64,000 bases of DNA from NCBI RefSeq assembly GCF_042649585.1, contig NZ_JBHRZM010000001.1:62001-126000 (forward strand). The letters are read 5' to 3'. Made by a program: the position numbers and the translations under genes. Numbering within the stretch: the stretch's first letter is position 1; each line of letters opens with the position of its first letter. The DNA comes from Helicobacter_F equorum (GTDB lineage Bacteria; Campylobacterota; Campylobacteria; Campylobacterales; Helicobacteraceae). Below are positions 18,528-27,330 of the stretch, in pieces. The notes beneath the pieces were generated by a model. The model ran no database searches and had not been told where the DNA came from. It saw nothing but the letters and a program-made list of their open reading frames with translations.

Positions 18528-19466
18528 TTATTCTCGTATGCCCAAAAATCCTGTCATTACATCTTGTAGGCATTTGGTATCATTTTGGCATCCTTGGCGT
18601 TTGGTGATATATTCTTGCACCAGATCTTTGGCAGATTCTAAAAGTATGAGAAGCTCCCTATCAGCCTTGGCAAGATCTGTATTTTGGCAAATAGCAATTT
18701 CATCTTGGGTTTGGGCTTTGGCGCATTCAAAGCTAGGTTGGATGTTGTAATACACATCAGTAAGAATACCTTGCGTGTAGAGCGATTCACACGCACTTTT
18801 GTTTTGGAAAGGATAAATTCTTAGGCTAAATTCATCACGCTTTTCTATCATAATCCCACATTCAGGATCTGTATCTAATTGCGTGATATATGCTTGCGTG
18901 CTATTAAGGGGCTTTAGGATAAATGTTGCACTTGCGGTATTTCGTCTTCCATCTTTGTGAATCGTATGACTAAAGATCACATGATATCCTTGTGTGCTAA
19001 TCGTGTAGGATTCTCCTTGGAATGTAGAGGTGTGCTGCATTTGTGAATTAGATTCTGCTAGATTGTTGGCGTGTGGGTTTAGGGATTGTTTTATGTAGCT
19101 AAAAGTGGTGATATCCTCCCAAGATGAGCTAAATTTTTGCCCATTGACATAGGCGCAAGAAGTAGGTTGAAATTGTGTAAAGATTGGTTCTTGATTTGGG
19201 GCATATATAGCAAAAACTGCCTTTTTTGGCGAGAGGACATAGGATTTATTATCATACACAAAGGTAAAAAAATCCTCATTACTCTGTATTTGGGCATTGC
19301 TTTCATCAAGTTTTAGGATTGTAGAATCTTGCTTGTTGGTGATTTGCAATGTAGGGCTTTGGCATGTATCTTCACAGACAAATTTTATATATGATGTTTG
19401 GTTTTCAAAGCACTCCACACCAAAGACAATAGCAAAAGCCCATATATATACCCAAAAATAGCGCAT
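18528..19466 (-). CDS. Secreted protein with a C-terminal LprI-like domain
   Basis: Signal peptide at about 1-17 (WVYIWAFAIVFG), so periplasmic or surface exposed. The first 225 residues are unassigned, beta-rich and contain several cysteines. The last 80 residues match the LprI/DUF1311 pattern: PSFECAKAQTQDEIAICQN, then LAKADRELLILL and a paired-cysteine CQNDTKCLQDV end. That domain family includes lysozyme inhibitors, so a role in resisting host lysozyme is an inference. It is the last gene of a minus-strand run with pseC (2-base gap) and is convergent with addB, leaving only 2 bases between the stops. Confidence 0.8.
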   Translation of the reverse strand: MRYFWVYIWAFAIVFGVECFENQTSYIKFVCEDTCQSPTLQITNKQDSTILKLDESNAQIQSNEDFFTFVYDNKSYVLSPKKAVFAIYAPNQEPIFTQFQPTSCAYVNGQKFSSSWEDITTFSYIKQSLNPHANNLAESNSQMQHTSTFQGESYTISTQGYHVIFSHTIHKDGRRNTASATFILKPLNSTQAYITQLDTDPECGIMIEKRDEFSLRIYPFQNKSACESLYTQGILTDVYYNIQPSFECAKAQTQDEIAICQNTDLAKADRELLILLESAKDLVQEYITKRQGCQNDTKCLQDVMTGFLGIRE

Positions 19467-19468
19467 GT

Positions 19469-20620
19469 TTAATGTCCTTTCTTTATAGTATCTAATACTT
19501 CAAGGATAATGCCCGCAACTTGCTTGGCATCATCTAGATTCATACTTTGCGCACAAGGGATTGAAAGCTCGGCATTATAGAATCTCTGCGCATTTTGGAG
19601 ATGTATTTTTCCAAATTTTTGCCTATAGAGGCTAAAGCTATATATCGGAATATAATGCACTTGCACACCAATACCGCGCTTATGAAGATCTGCAAAAATG
19701 CGTTTCTTACAATCCCAAAATTGCTCGTCTAAAAAGATCGGATAGAGATGATAGGTATGTATATCTGTAGATTGGGACAAGAGAGTAAAAAAGGGGTTAT
19801 TATGAAAATATTGCTGATAGAATTGTGCAATTTGTTTGCGTTTAGCGATAAAAGATTGTAGTTTTGGGAGTTGGGATAATCCCAAAGCCGCACTTAATTC
19901 GTGCATTCTAAAGTTAAAGCCACATTCTAGGCAATCATATTCCCACGCATCGCCTTTGAGGATTCCATGGCTTACAAGGTGTTGGGCATGTGCAAAAAGC
20001 ACTTCATTATTGGTAACTAATGCGCCACCTTCGGCAGTTGTGATAGGCTTTATCGCATGAAAACTAAAGATTGTCATATCTGCTTGTGACCCAACTTTGC
20101 TTCCTTGGAAACTTGCACCAAAGGCGTGTGAGCTATCCGAAACCCAAAATAGTTCAAATTCTTGTGCAAGCTGGCGCATATGTGTGCAGTTTATACTTTG
20201 CCCACCATAATCCATGCTAACCAAAAGTTTGATGTGTTGTTTGTGAGGATGCGTTGTGAGAATCTCACGCACGCTTTTGGGATCGAGGTGTCCGCTTGGT
20301 GTGATGTCAGCAAAAATCGGCGTAATGTCATTTGCCAACATCATATTTGTCGTGGCTACAAAGCTAATTGGCGTGGTGATTGCAAAGATTGGCGTATGTG
20401 GGAATTTGGCATGTAAGACAGATTTTATTGCATGATAGGCTACATAAAGTGCCGAAGTAGCAGAATTACACACGATAGCGTATGCGGTATTACAATATTT
20501 TGCTATAGCAGATTCAAATTCTTTGGCGCGCCATCCTTGGGTAAGGTTTTTGTCATCAAGCGCGCAAAAGACGGCTTTTTTGTCATCTTCTTGAATGGAT
20601 TGTGTGCTATAAGGATACAT
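19469..20620 (-). CDS. pseC: UDP-4-amino-4,6-dideoxy-N-acetyl-beta-L-altrosamine transaminase
   Basis: PLP aminotransferase, second step of pseudaminic acid synthesis; this sugar decorates flagellin and is needed for filament assembly. The DegT/DnrJ/EryC1 fold is clear: NLTQGWRAKEFESAIAKY at the start, CNSATSALYVAYHA, DSSHAFGAS, and the PLP-lysine block FSFHAIKPITTAEGG near 178-192. HKRGIGVQVHYIPIYSF near the C terminus is the usual substrate segment. At 383 residues it has the PseC length. Its ATG shares one base with the upstream gene's stop. Confidence 0.92.
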   Translation of the reverse strand: MYPYSTQSIQEDDKKAVFCALDDKNLTQGWRAKEFESAIAKYCNTAYAIVCNSATSALYVAYHAIKSVLHAKFPHTPIFAITTPISFVATTNMMLANDITPIFADITPSGHLDPKSVREILTTHPHKQHIKLLVSMDYGGQSINCTHMRQLAQEFELFWVSDSSHAFGASFQGSKVGSQADMTIFSFHAIKPITTAEGGALVTNNEVLFAHAQHLVSHGILKGDAWEYDCLECGFNFRMHELSAALGLSQLPKLQSFIAKRKQIAQFYQQYFHNNPFFTLLSQSTDIHTYHLYPIFLDEQFWDCKKRIFADLHKRGIGVQVHYIPIYSFSLYRQKFGKIHLQNAQRFYNAELSIPCAQSMNLDDAKQVAGIILEVLDTIKKGH

Positions 20621-21303
20621 TAGGCTAACAATTTTTGGACACGATCAGAATCTAGCTTATTTGTATCGTGTGAGCTTTTAAGGAAGTTACCTAGCCCTTT
20701 GAAAAATGATGCAATTTTGCCAGGCTGCTTTTCTTGTATAATCGGAGAATCTAGCACATTGTCTTTATGTTTTTTGCTTGCTTGTTTTTGGATTTTTTGT
20801 GCATTTTCTTGGGCATCTTCAGAGAGAGAGACTATCGCATCTTTTATATCTTTTTTTAAGTCTTTTATGTCTTGAATAAGTGCGTCCAAATCGCGTTTAT
20901 TTTCGTTGATGAGTGAAGTATCAAGTTTGATTTTTGGAAGCACTACCTCGCCCTTAGAATCTTTAAATGCTACACCAAAAACCTTTTCACCTCCAAAAGT
21001 TGTCTCCTTCATAACTTTTTTGACTTCTTCTTGTAGTTCTTTGGCTTTTTGTTCTCGTTGTGTTTCATCCTCGATTTTTTGGATGGCTTGGAGTTTTGGT
21101 TCGATAGAATGTAACACAGACTGCAAGGTTTGCAGTTTGCCGATGTTTGTATTTGAATCCTTGATAGCATTAGTGTTAATCGCTTGTGTTTTTGGGAGTG
21201 AATCTGTGCTTTGCTTGGCTAGAGTGGTTTTTGGTTCTTTGGTTTGTGTTTTTTGTGTAGGTTGGGTAAAAGTGCCATTGCTTTTTGTGTTATCTATTTT
21301 CAT
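20620..21303 (-). CDS. Hypothetical protein with flagellin-like helical segment, coupled to pseC
   Basis: A 227-residue hydrophilic protein without signal peptide or membrane helix. Residues 1-45 are Thr/Lys/Gln-rich and low complexity. Residues about 56-110 (IGKLQTLQSVL... then LQEEVKKVMKETTFGGEKVF) resemble the flagellin D1 helix ending in the T-x-F-N/G-G-K/E-x-L/V turn. A second helix rich in Asp/Lys covers about 125-175. The C terminus has the amphipathic IASFFKGLGNFLKSS. Position directly upstream of pseC with a 1-base overlap suggests a flagellar or glycosylation role, but no function is established. Confidence 0.72.
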   Translation of the reverse strand: MKIDNTKSNGTFTQPTQKTQTKEPKTTLAKQSTDSLPKTQAINTNAIKDSNTNIGKLQTLQSVLHSIEPKLQAIQKIEDETQREQKAKELQEEVKKVMKETTFGGEKVFGVAFKDSKGEVVLPKIKLDTSLINENKRDLDALIQDIKDLKKDIKDAIVSLSEDAQENAQKIQKQASKKHKDNVLDSPIIQEKQPGKIASFFKGLGNFLKSSHDTNKLDSDRVQKLLA

Positions 21304-21416
21304 CTTACCACCCCTTAAATTTTTCTATCATCTAAGCAAATCCCGAGCCACTATGCCCCAAACTTGACAATGCATTGTGCAGTAGTCGGGATAAATGGTA
21401 ATCTTATGCTTGAAGA

Positions 21417-21440
21417 AACCTCAAGAGGAGTCTTGAGGTT
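21417..21440 (-). terminator. Bidirectional terminator hairpin beyond nrfA
   Basis: AACCTCAAGA GGAG TCTTGAGGTT, a perfect 10-bp stem with a 4-base loop, lies 4 bases past the nrfA stop. The plus-strand side ends in TTTTTG and the minus side in TTTCTTC. It separates nrfHA from the pseC group. Confidence 0.82.
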
Positions 21441-21444
21441 TTTG

Positions 21445-23304
21445 TTATTGCTTATAGCTTGTGATACCTGCAGAGTGTGAATCTAAAACCTTGTAGTTAT
21501 AAGGTTTCGTGTTTTTGTCAAGCTCAAGCAATTCTTTTGGAGGCTCTCCATTGACATTGTGGTGTTCATAGTAGCGATCCCCAGCTTTATGTCCTGCCAT
21601 ATCGACTTTATATGTGATCTCTCCGGGGTTAAGTTTTTGAATCTCTTCAAATCCTACATTAGAAATACTAAAGCCTTTGATGCCATTGGCTGCAGCTATC
21701 TCTACGAGTTTAGCTTGTCCCATTCTTGCCATTTCTACAGCTTGGAGGAGCATTCTACTTGCTTCGCGTGGATTGTGGAAACCTGTAGAGTTTTCTGCAC
21801 CGACAAAATCACCCCTCATTTGTCCTCTTCGGTGTAGTTCGAGAGGTTCTGCAAGTGCTTTTGAAATTTTGGCTTCATCAGGCTTACCAGCAGTTTGGTA
21901 TGTAGGGAGTTTGCCTAATTCATCGCGCAACTTTTTAATATCTTGGATAAGGCTAACTGTTGCGTATTCTGCACTTCTTAGATCATAAGCGACAGACTTT
22001 TGAATGTCAGCAATTTGCGCTTTAAGCACATCTTCACTTTGAGAGTGGCAAGTTTTGCACGATGCGTTTATGTCATTAAGTGGTGAAGTTATGTTGTGTT
22101 GTGTAACTTTTCTACCACCCGCACCTTTTGTATAAGGCATATGACAATCCGCACAGCTTACACCATTAGCCGCATGCACACCACCGCTAAAGAGTTCAGA
22201 TTCTGGGTGTTGGATCTTGATCATTGGTGCTTTTGTGAGTTTATGTTCCCAATCAGAGACAAAAATATTTGCATCTCTTGCTTTGTCATAATGCTCATCA
22301 AGCATTTCGATTCTAAATGGCTCACCTTTTTTCCATGCACTCCAAGGGAATACAAGCTCAATACCATCGACTTCTATTTCCGTAGGGCTATTGCCATCAC
22401 GCCATATATCATATTCATCATATGTTTTTTGTGTGCCATCCCACCATTTTTGACTTGGATCTTGTGCGATACTTTCGCCTGTAACCTTAACTTTGGATCC
22501 TGTCGGTTTAAAGTAGTATTCCACATGGCATTGGGTGCATACAAGTGTTCGCATTTCTTTTCTATCTGCCTTTACACCTTGGATGGGATCTTTTTGGTAA
22601 CCTCTAAAATTTACGAGTGCATTGATAAGTGCTTGACGCGTGATTCTAAGTTCCATAGTTTCTGGGTTGTGGCAGTCTGCACAGGTTACACCCATTCTTG
22701 TTCCACCATGTGGTCCTCTGTGTGCTTCAGAATCTGGCGCTTCACCATTGATTGTAGGGACATCTTTTATCATAGTCCAATATTTCGTAGAGTTAAATCG
22801 CACCCAATCGCCCTTAGCAGAGTTTTTGAGAAGCCAAGGCGACCACCCACTATGGCAATTCATACAAGCCGCAGGTTGTCCTCCAAATTTTGCAAAACCA
22901 TGAGCATTGAGAAAATCTTTGTTATTTCTTGCAGTATCCATTTGATCGACTTGAATCCAAAAATGCCCTCGCTCTTCATTGGCATCTAGGCTAAATGGAT
23001 AACCCGCCCAAAGAATTGTGAGTTGTGGATATCGGATAAGTTTTGAATACGCGAGATTCCCACCAAAATCTGTGTATTTTGGAGTCTCCGTTTCGACTTT
23101 GAGATACATATCTCTATATTCTGGAAAGTTTTTGCCCCATTCATCAAATGTAGGATTGTTATCAGTGAGTTCTACAGCCCCCAAAGACTTAGTGCTTGTT
23201 ACAGCACTTTTGGAACTAATATCACTATTGAGCCACCAAATACCAGCAATGATAATGACTGCCAAGATAATAAGAATTGGCATCATACTACTTTTTTTTC
23301 GCAT
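21445..23304 (-). CDS. nrfA: Pentahaem ammonia-forming cytochrome c nitrite reductase
   Basis: Periplasmic enzyme reducing nitrite to ammonium with six electrons taken from NrfH. I start at ATG 23304 (MRKKSSMMPILIILAVII), preceded by AAGGAGG and a 5-base spacer; the frame runs 59 codons further upstream into nrfH. A signal/anchor helix is at about 8-24. Five haem sites are visible: CMNCH 147-151, CADCH 208-212, CTQCH 256-260, CADCH 384-388 and CKTCH 416-420. The first, which carries the catalytic haem, is CXXCH rather than the CXXCK of E. coli and Wolinella; Campylobacter jejuni is known to have this variant. Likely active-site residues are the Arg of GGTRMGV, the Tyr of CTQCHVEYY and the His of GGVHAANG. 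It follows nrfH after 19 bases. Confidence 0.93.
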   Translation of the reverse strand: MRKKSSMMPILIILAVIIIAGIWWLNSDISSKSAVTSTKSLGAVELTDNNPTFDEWGKNFPEYRDMYLKVETETPKYTDFGGNLAYSKLIRYPQLTILWAGYPFSLDANEERGHFWIQVDQMDTARNNKDFLNAHGFAKFGGQPAACMNCHSGWSPWLLKNSAKGDWVRFNSTKYWTMIKDVPTINGEAPDSEAHRGPHGGTRMGVTCADCHNPETMELRITRQALINALVNFRGYQKDPIQGVKADRKEMRTLVCTQCHVEYYFKPTGSKVKVTGESIAQDPSQKWWDGTQKTYDEYDIWRDGNSPTEIEVDGIELVFPWSAWKKGEPFRIEMLDEHYDKARDANIFVSDWEHKLTKAPMIKIQHPESELFSGGVHAANGVSCADCHMPYTKGAGGRKVTQHNITSPLNDINASCKTCHSQSEDVLKAQIADIQKSVAYDLRSAEYATVSLIQDIKKLRDELGKLPTYQTAGKPDEAKISKALAEPLELHRRGQMRGDFVGAENSTGFHNPREASRMLLQAVEMARMGQAKLVEIAAANGIKGFSISNVGFEEIQKLNPGEITYKVDMAGHKAGDRYYEHHNVNGEPPKELLELDKNTKPYNYKVLDSHSAGITSYKQ

Positions 23305-23323
23305 ATCTTCCTCCTTCAATATA

Positions 23324-23833
23324 TTAAAATCCGCGTCGATGTCCGACATTTTCGTGACACGATACGCATTGCAAAGCCTGTGTATTATTACCCGCGTGTG
23401 TAGTCGGATTGATCGCATTTCCTGCATAATCGCTATGACAATTAATGCAATTTTGTTGCACAATCTTTTTACTTTTTTCATTTGCGCTTAGATTCACAGG
23501 GAGATCATCAAGCTCAAATGTGAATGCGTAACCATGTCCTAAACCACTTTGTGCCTTTGCGATCCATTTAGAGACAAAACCATGAGGTAAATGACAATCA
23601 CTACATGTAGCGTTTTGTTTGCCATTAATTTTGAGAGAATGTGGATCGGACATATAGTTTGCATACACATCATTCATCACATGGCAGTTGTTACAAGCCT
23701 CTGGATTGTTGCTAAGATAGGAAAATCCTTTGGCGTTGTAAAATGTATAGCCACCACTCACGATGATAACAACAACCAAAAAAACGAGAATCTTTGCCGA
23801 CAAAGACCAAGATTGACTTTTGCGTGACCCCAA
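23324..23833 (-). CDS. nrfH: Tetrahaem menaquinol dehydrogenase of nitrite ammonification
   Basis: NapC/NirT-family membrane protein that oxidises menaquinol and passes electrons to NrfA. One membrane helix follows the N terminus (AKILVFLVVVIIVSGGY), then four CXXCH haem sites: CNNCH, CSDCH, CINCH and CVSCH. I prefer TTG at 23833 (169 residues): AAGGAGG at 23839-23845 is 5 bases upstream, while an ATG at 23860 has no ribosome binding site and would lie almost at the transcription start predicted from the -10 at 23872-23877. nrfA follows in the same transcript. Confidence 0.9.
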   Translation of the reverse strand: MGSRKSQSWSLSAKILVFLVVVIIVSGGYTFYNAKGFSYLSNNPEACNNCHVMNDVYANYMSDPHSLKINGKQNATCSDCHLPHGFVSKWIAKAQSGLGHGYAFTFELDDLPVNLSANEKSKKIVQQNCINCHSDYAGNAINPTTHAGNNTQALQCVSCHENVGHRRGF

Positions 23834-23871
23834 GAACTCCTCCTTAACATTTTTATACATTATCTATTTTT

Positions 23872-23877
23872 AGTATA
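23872..23877 (-). promoter_or_regulatory. Probable -10 element of nrfHA
   Basis: TATACT on the minus strand (AGTATA on plus) lies about 40 bases before the TTG start of nrfH. The AT-rich segment upstream shows no clear -35, as is common in Helicobacter. The region also contains AGAATAATGATCG, which I could not assign to a regulator. Confidence 0.45.
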
Positions 23878-23972
23878 GACGATCATTATTCTAATATAAA
23901 TTTTCTTAAATTTTTTTGATTTACTTTTTGTTAATATTTCTATCAAGATTTTTGATTTTCAAAGGAATTGCT

Positions 23973-24779
23973 ATGTTTGCTTATACGAACTTTATCCCAA
24001 ATGCTTCAAAAAATGGCGGTGTGCTTTTTGCACTAAGCAATCGTTATGGTGGATATAGCAAACCGCCATATGAAAGCCTAAATCTCGCATTTCACACAGG
24101 CGATGAATCTGTAGTGGTGGAGCGTAATATCACACATATGTTAGAGCATTTTAAAAAGTTAGATTCTAGACTAGATTCACAATCTATACAAACTCTCACA
24201 TATATGACACAAATTCACGCCCTGCATTGTGCTTTGGATACAGATTGTGCGCAAGAGTGTGAGGCTATGGGCATTAAGCTTAGGAATGTGGGTGAGGCTG
24301 ATGCGCTACTTTTGACACGCCTATATGCACCTGCGATGGTGCTTGTTGCGGATTGTAATCCGATTTTACTATTTGATCGTATGCACAATATCGCCACGCT
24401 TATTCACGCTGGGCGAGCAGGTGTGTTTGGGCGGATTTGCTCAAAAACTTTAACGTATATGAGTGATCATTATGACACGAGGGCAAGTGATGTGTTTGCA
24501 TTTGTGGGGGCAGGGATACGCAAATGTTGTTATGAAATACAAGAAGATGTATGCAAAGAGCTAGTGCGTGTGTGCAGTGAGCCTATGCGTTATATACAAA
24601 TGCGAGAGAATCGGTATTTTCTTGATTTGGCGTTGATGTTGGCAGATGAATTACAGAATCTAGGGATTGTCAATGCTAGATTTTTGCCACAATGTAGCAG
24701 TTGCCAAAGTGAGTTTTTTTCGTATCGGCGTGATGGTGTGAGTGGGCGATTTGCCCTCATCGCTATGCTTGTGGGCTAG
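23973..24779 (+). CDS. pgeF: YfiH/PgeF-family multicopper-type purine nucleoside phosphorylase/laccase-like protein
   Basis: Cytoplasmic protein of the DUF152 family; members remove mis-incorporated L-Ser from peptidoglycan precursors or act on purine nucleosides. I start at ATG 23973 (MFAYTNFIPNASKNGG) because AAAGGA at 23961-23966 is 6 bases upstream; an in-frame start at 23916 adds an unlikely hydrophobic leader. The metal-site residues are visible in TQIHALHC, LVADCNPILLFD and IHAGRAGVFGR. QCSSCQSEFFSYRRDG is the conserved C-terminal block. At 268 residues the length is normal. Confidence 0.88.
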   Translation: MFAYTNFIPNASKNGGVLFALSNRYGGYSKPPYESLNLAFHTGDESVVVERNITHMLEHFKKLDSRLDSQSIQTLTYMTQIHALHCALDTDCAQECEAMGIKLRNVGEADALLLTRLYAPAMVLVADCNPILLFDRMHNIATLIHAGRAGVFGRICSKTLTYMSDHYDTRASDVFAFVGAGIRKCCYEIQEDVCKELVRVCSEPMRYIQMRENRYFLDLALMLADELQNLGIVNARFLPQCSSCQSEFFSYRRDGVSGRFALIAMLVG

Positions 24780-24799
24780 CGATGAAGTATTTGGTAGCA

Positions 24800-25486
24800 C
24801 TAGAAATTGTAAGTATAGCGCACACCGGTGTTGTAGATTTGTGTTGTGCTCATATCAGTTTTTACAGCAACACCATTCATTTCTGCTGTAGCACTCGCAC
24901 CAATCACACCAAAGCGTGTAAAGAACTCTATGCCGTGTTTTTTGCCAAATAGTGTTCTAAGACCGAGATTTATCCCCATATCAAAGCCTGAGATGTTAGA
25001 GAGATTGCTGTTTGCGGTGGTGGCTTTTACGATACCGCCAGAATGGATACCTACACCAAGAGAGAGACCAGCAAACCATCCAGCAGAGACTTGCTCACTA
25101 TTATAAAATGTATTGAGGAAATCCACATTAGCATTAATAAACATCGAGTTGAATTGGTTGCCATTTGGTGTTTGACCACTTGATCCATTTGTACCATTTC
25201 CAGTAGAGGCATCTTGCAAATAGCTCGTGCCATTATTGAGTGCTACATACGCTCTCAAGCCTACATTTTCTGTGAAAAACCACTTATAACCACCCATAAG
25301 ACCATATCTAAGGCTACCAAGAGCATAGGTTGTTCGTGTGCCACCATTCATAGACGATTCGCTTGTCATTTTAGAGAGGTTGGCAAGTCCGAGATCCACA
25401 CCTATAAATGCACCACTTTCTTCTGCAACTACAGCGCTTGTGCTAAATGCTAGAGCTAATGCTCCACTTACGATAAGCTTTTTCAT
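24800..25486 (-). CDS. Outer-membrane beta-barrel protein (Helicobacter OMP type)
   Basis: A 228-residue protein with a signal peptide (about 1-21, cut after ...STSAVVA). Alternating hydrophobic strands rich in Gly, Tyr and Phe follow, and the chain ends VRYTYNF with the C-terminal aromatic needed for outer-membrane insertion. An Asn/Gly/Ser-rich stretch (about 95-112) is a probable surface loop. Function unknown; small OMPs of this kind are abundant in the genus. The 149 bases upstream to murG hold no gene. Confidence 0.82.
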   Translation of the reverse strand: MKKLIVSGALALAFSTSAVVAEESGAFIGVDLGLANLSKMTSESSMNGGTRTTYALGSLRYGLMGGYKWFFTENVGLRAYVALNNGTSYLQDASTGNGTNGSSGQTPNGNQFNSMFINANVDFLNTFYNSEQVSAGWFAGLSLGVGIHSGGIVKATTANSNLSNISGFDMGINLGLRTLFGKKHGIEFFTRFGVIGASATAEMNGVAVKTDMSTTQIYNTGVRYTYNF

Positions 25487-25635
25487 GCAAACTCCTTTAG
25501 GGTTTTGTTGTTGGTATCGTTTGTCTAGTTTTTGGAGAAACTAGAGCAAAACGTATCCATTTTATCTCTAAATTCTTATGCAATCCTTAATTTTATGGGC
25601 TTAGTGTATATTTTGTTGGTTGTGTGAAAAAAATA

Positions 25636-26673
25636 CTAAAGCAATGCAAGGATTTGTGTGATGATAGTGTGCGCACCATTTGGTGAGATTTTGTCTTGCA
25701 AGGCTTGTGAAACTTGCGCAATGCGTGGGGTGAGTGAGTCCAAAAATGCTAGGATTTGTTGTGGGTGAAGAGTGGATTCTCTACATACTTGTGCGAGGTT
25801 GGCAGTGGCAAACTCTAATGCGTTGTGGTATTGGTGATCTTTGGCTGCAAATGGATAGGGGATAAAAAAGCAAGGCAAACCATTAGCACAACTCTCCCAA
25901 ACGCTTCCAGCTCCAGCACGGCTGATACACACATCACTTTTTTTTATGAAGTCAATGAGCTTAGGACTAAAGGCAAAAAGCTCAATATCTTGTAAGAGAT
26001 CTTTTTGTGCGTAGGCTTGGCTTATGCGATTTTTGTCTCTCTCACCACATTGATGAATGATGCGATATCCGCGCGCTAAAAGTGTAGGTGCGAGATCTAG
26101 TGCGATGTTATTTATTGCCTTTGCACCTTGTGAGCCACCTAAAAAAAGTATGGTTTTTATTTCTGTGCGTGTGCGTGCGTGGGTAAAAAATTCTTGACGC
26201 ACAGGATAATCACAGCGATAAAAACGCTTATGTGCAAGTGCAAAAGAGCCAAAAATTTGAGTAGCAAATGGGCTTAAGAGTTTGTTTAGTAAACCACTTA
26301 TGGCATTTTGTTCGTGGATAAAGAGCTTAAGCTTACTTCCCAAGGTCGCTAATGAAGCCCCTGCTGCACTAAAACCTCCTACGCTGATGACTGCTTTTGT
26401 GTTATGGCGTGCAAAAAGTTTTTTGCATGTTTTGGTTGCATTATAGATTTTGTGTAGGGCGGCGAGTTTAGCTAAGCCTTTTTTATTGACTACGCCTGTG
26501 CTATCCAAAAAATACACCGCCTCAAAAAGATCACTTTGTGCAAACCACATCTTGTCTTGTCCTGCGTGTGATCCTATGTAGATACAAGGGATTTGCCTTT
26601 TTTGGAGTTCTTGGGCAAGGGCTTTGGCTATGGCGAGATGACCACCTGTGCCACCACCTGTAAGGGCAAACAT
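25636..26673 (-). CDS. murG: UDP-GlcNAc:undecaprenyl-PP-MurNAc-pentapeptide GlcNAc transferase
   Basis: Makes lipid II from lipid I on the inner face of the cytoplasmic membrane. The glycine-rich loop LTGGGTGGHLAIAKAL starts at residue 4. GGFSAAGASLA near 98-108, HEQNAISGLLNK near 122 and the donor-binding blocks FLGGSQGAKAIN and SRAGAGSVWE are the family marks. The 345 residues match. The preceding gene on the strand (26676-27329) is 2 bases away, then valS. Confidence 0.95.
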   Translation of the reverse strand: MFALTGGGTGGHLAIAKALAQELQKRQIPCIYIGSHAGQDKMWFAQSDLFEAVYFLDSTGVVNKKGLAKLAALHKIYNATKTCKKLFARHNTKAVISVGGFSAAGASLATLGSKLKLFIHEQNAISGLLNKLLSPFATQIFGSFALAHKRFYRCDYPVRQEFFTHARTRTEIKTILFLGGSQGAKAINNIALDLAPTLLARGYRIIHQCGERDKNRISQAYAQKDLLQDIELFAFSPKLIDFIKKSDVCISRAGAGSVWESCANGLPCFFIPYPFAAKDHQYHNALEFATANLAQVCRESTLHPQQILAFLDSLTPRIAQVSQALQDKISPNGAHTIITQILALL

Positions 26674-26675
26674 CG

Positions 26676-27329
26676 TTACTCACAACAATGTGGTTTTTGG
26701 GTGCTTATAGGGTTGCCTAAGGCTTTCCATGCGCCAAAACCACCCACGAGGCGATAGAGGTTGGTGTAACCAAAATTCTGTGCCCATAATATGGCAGTAT
26801 GCGCGCTTCCTACGGGCGCAAAAATATCATCACCTTCATCATAAAAGAGGATTTTAGCATTTTTATCTGCTCCCAAAAATGCTAAAAATTCTTGTTGTGA
26901 GCGGTCGAGGCTATCTTGATTCCATTCTTCTTGTGTGCCTTTGCCTATTTCCTTGAGGCTTGGGCTTTTAGCAAAGGCAAAGTGTTTAGCACCGGGGATT
27001 AACCCTAGATTGTAGATTCCGCGTGGTAGCGTGGCTATGATGACAAAAGAATCAAGATCTTGTGCTAGTGTGTGTGAATCTATGAGCTGATAGCCTGTGG
27101 CATTGGCACGCTGGATAAGTGCGCGTGCGTCTTCTTGTGCGCTAGATTGCGTGTGCAGATTTGAGGTATTTTTGAGCTCTAAGTAGGTTTGTGTAAGGGT
27201 AATGTAGATATTTGGGGTGGCAAGATGTGGTTTTTTGAGCCAAAAGATTATGATGAGCGCTACACAAAATGCAATAAGAAATATGAATGTAAAGAGTTGT
27301 AGTCTTTTTTTTGCTTTGCGTGTTGACAT
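26676..27329 (-). CDS. Membrane-anchored rhodanese-like protein lacking the catalytic cysteine
   Basis: Residues about 12-32 form one membrane helix after a basic start (MSTRKAKKR), so the domain should be periplasmic. The C-terminal 130 residues read as a rhodanese fold: YQLIDSHTLAQ, GLIPGAKHFAF, then ILFYDEGDDIFAPVGSAHTA, GYTNLYRLVGGFGAW and GNPI. In active rhodaneses a cysteine begins the loop after the ILFY strand; here Asp occupies it, so sulfur transfer is not expected. It lies between valS (1-base gap) and murG (2-base gap), and a hypothetical gene in the same place is remembered from H. pylori. Confidence 0.75.
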   Translation of the reverse strand: MSTRKAKKRLQLFTFIFLIAFCVALIIIFWLKKPHLATPNIYITLTQTYLELKNTSNLHTQSSAQEDARALIQRANATGYQLIDSHTLAQDLDSFVIIATLPRGIYNLGLIPGAKHFAFAKSPSLKEIGKGTQEEWNQDSLDRSQQEFLAFLGADKNAKILFYDEGDDIFAPVGSAHTAILWAQNFGYTNLYRLVGGFGAWKALGNPISTQKPHCCE

Positions 27330-27330
27330 A

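Noticed and set aside
22096..22989. A 297-codon plus-strand open frame opposite nrfA
   Set aside because: It is antisense to the haem-binding region of nrfA. Its Cys/His-rich, irregular composition is the mirror of those codons, and it has no ribosome binding site.
24758..24784. CATCGCTA/TAGCGATG dyad at the pgeF stop as a terminator
   Set aside because: It is inside the coding sequence for most of its length with an 11-base loop and no T-run.
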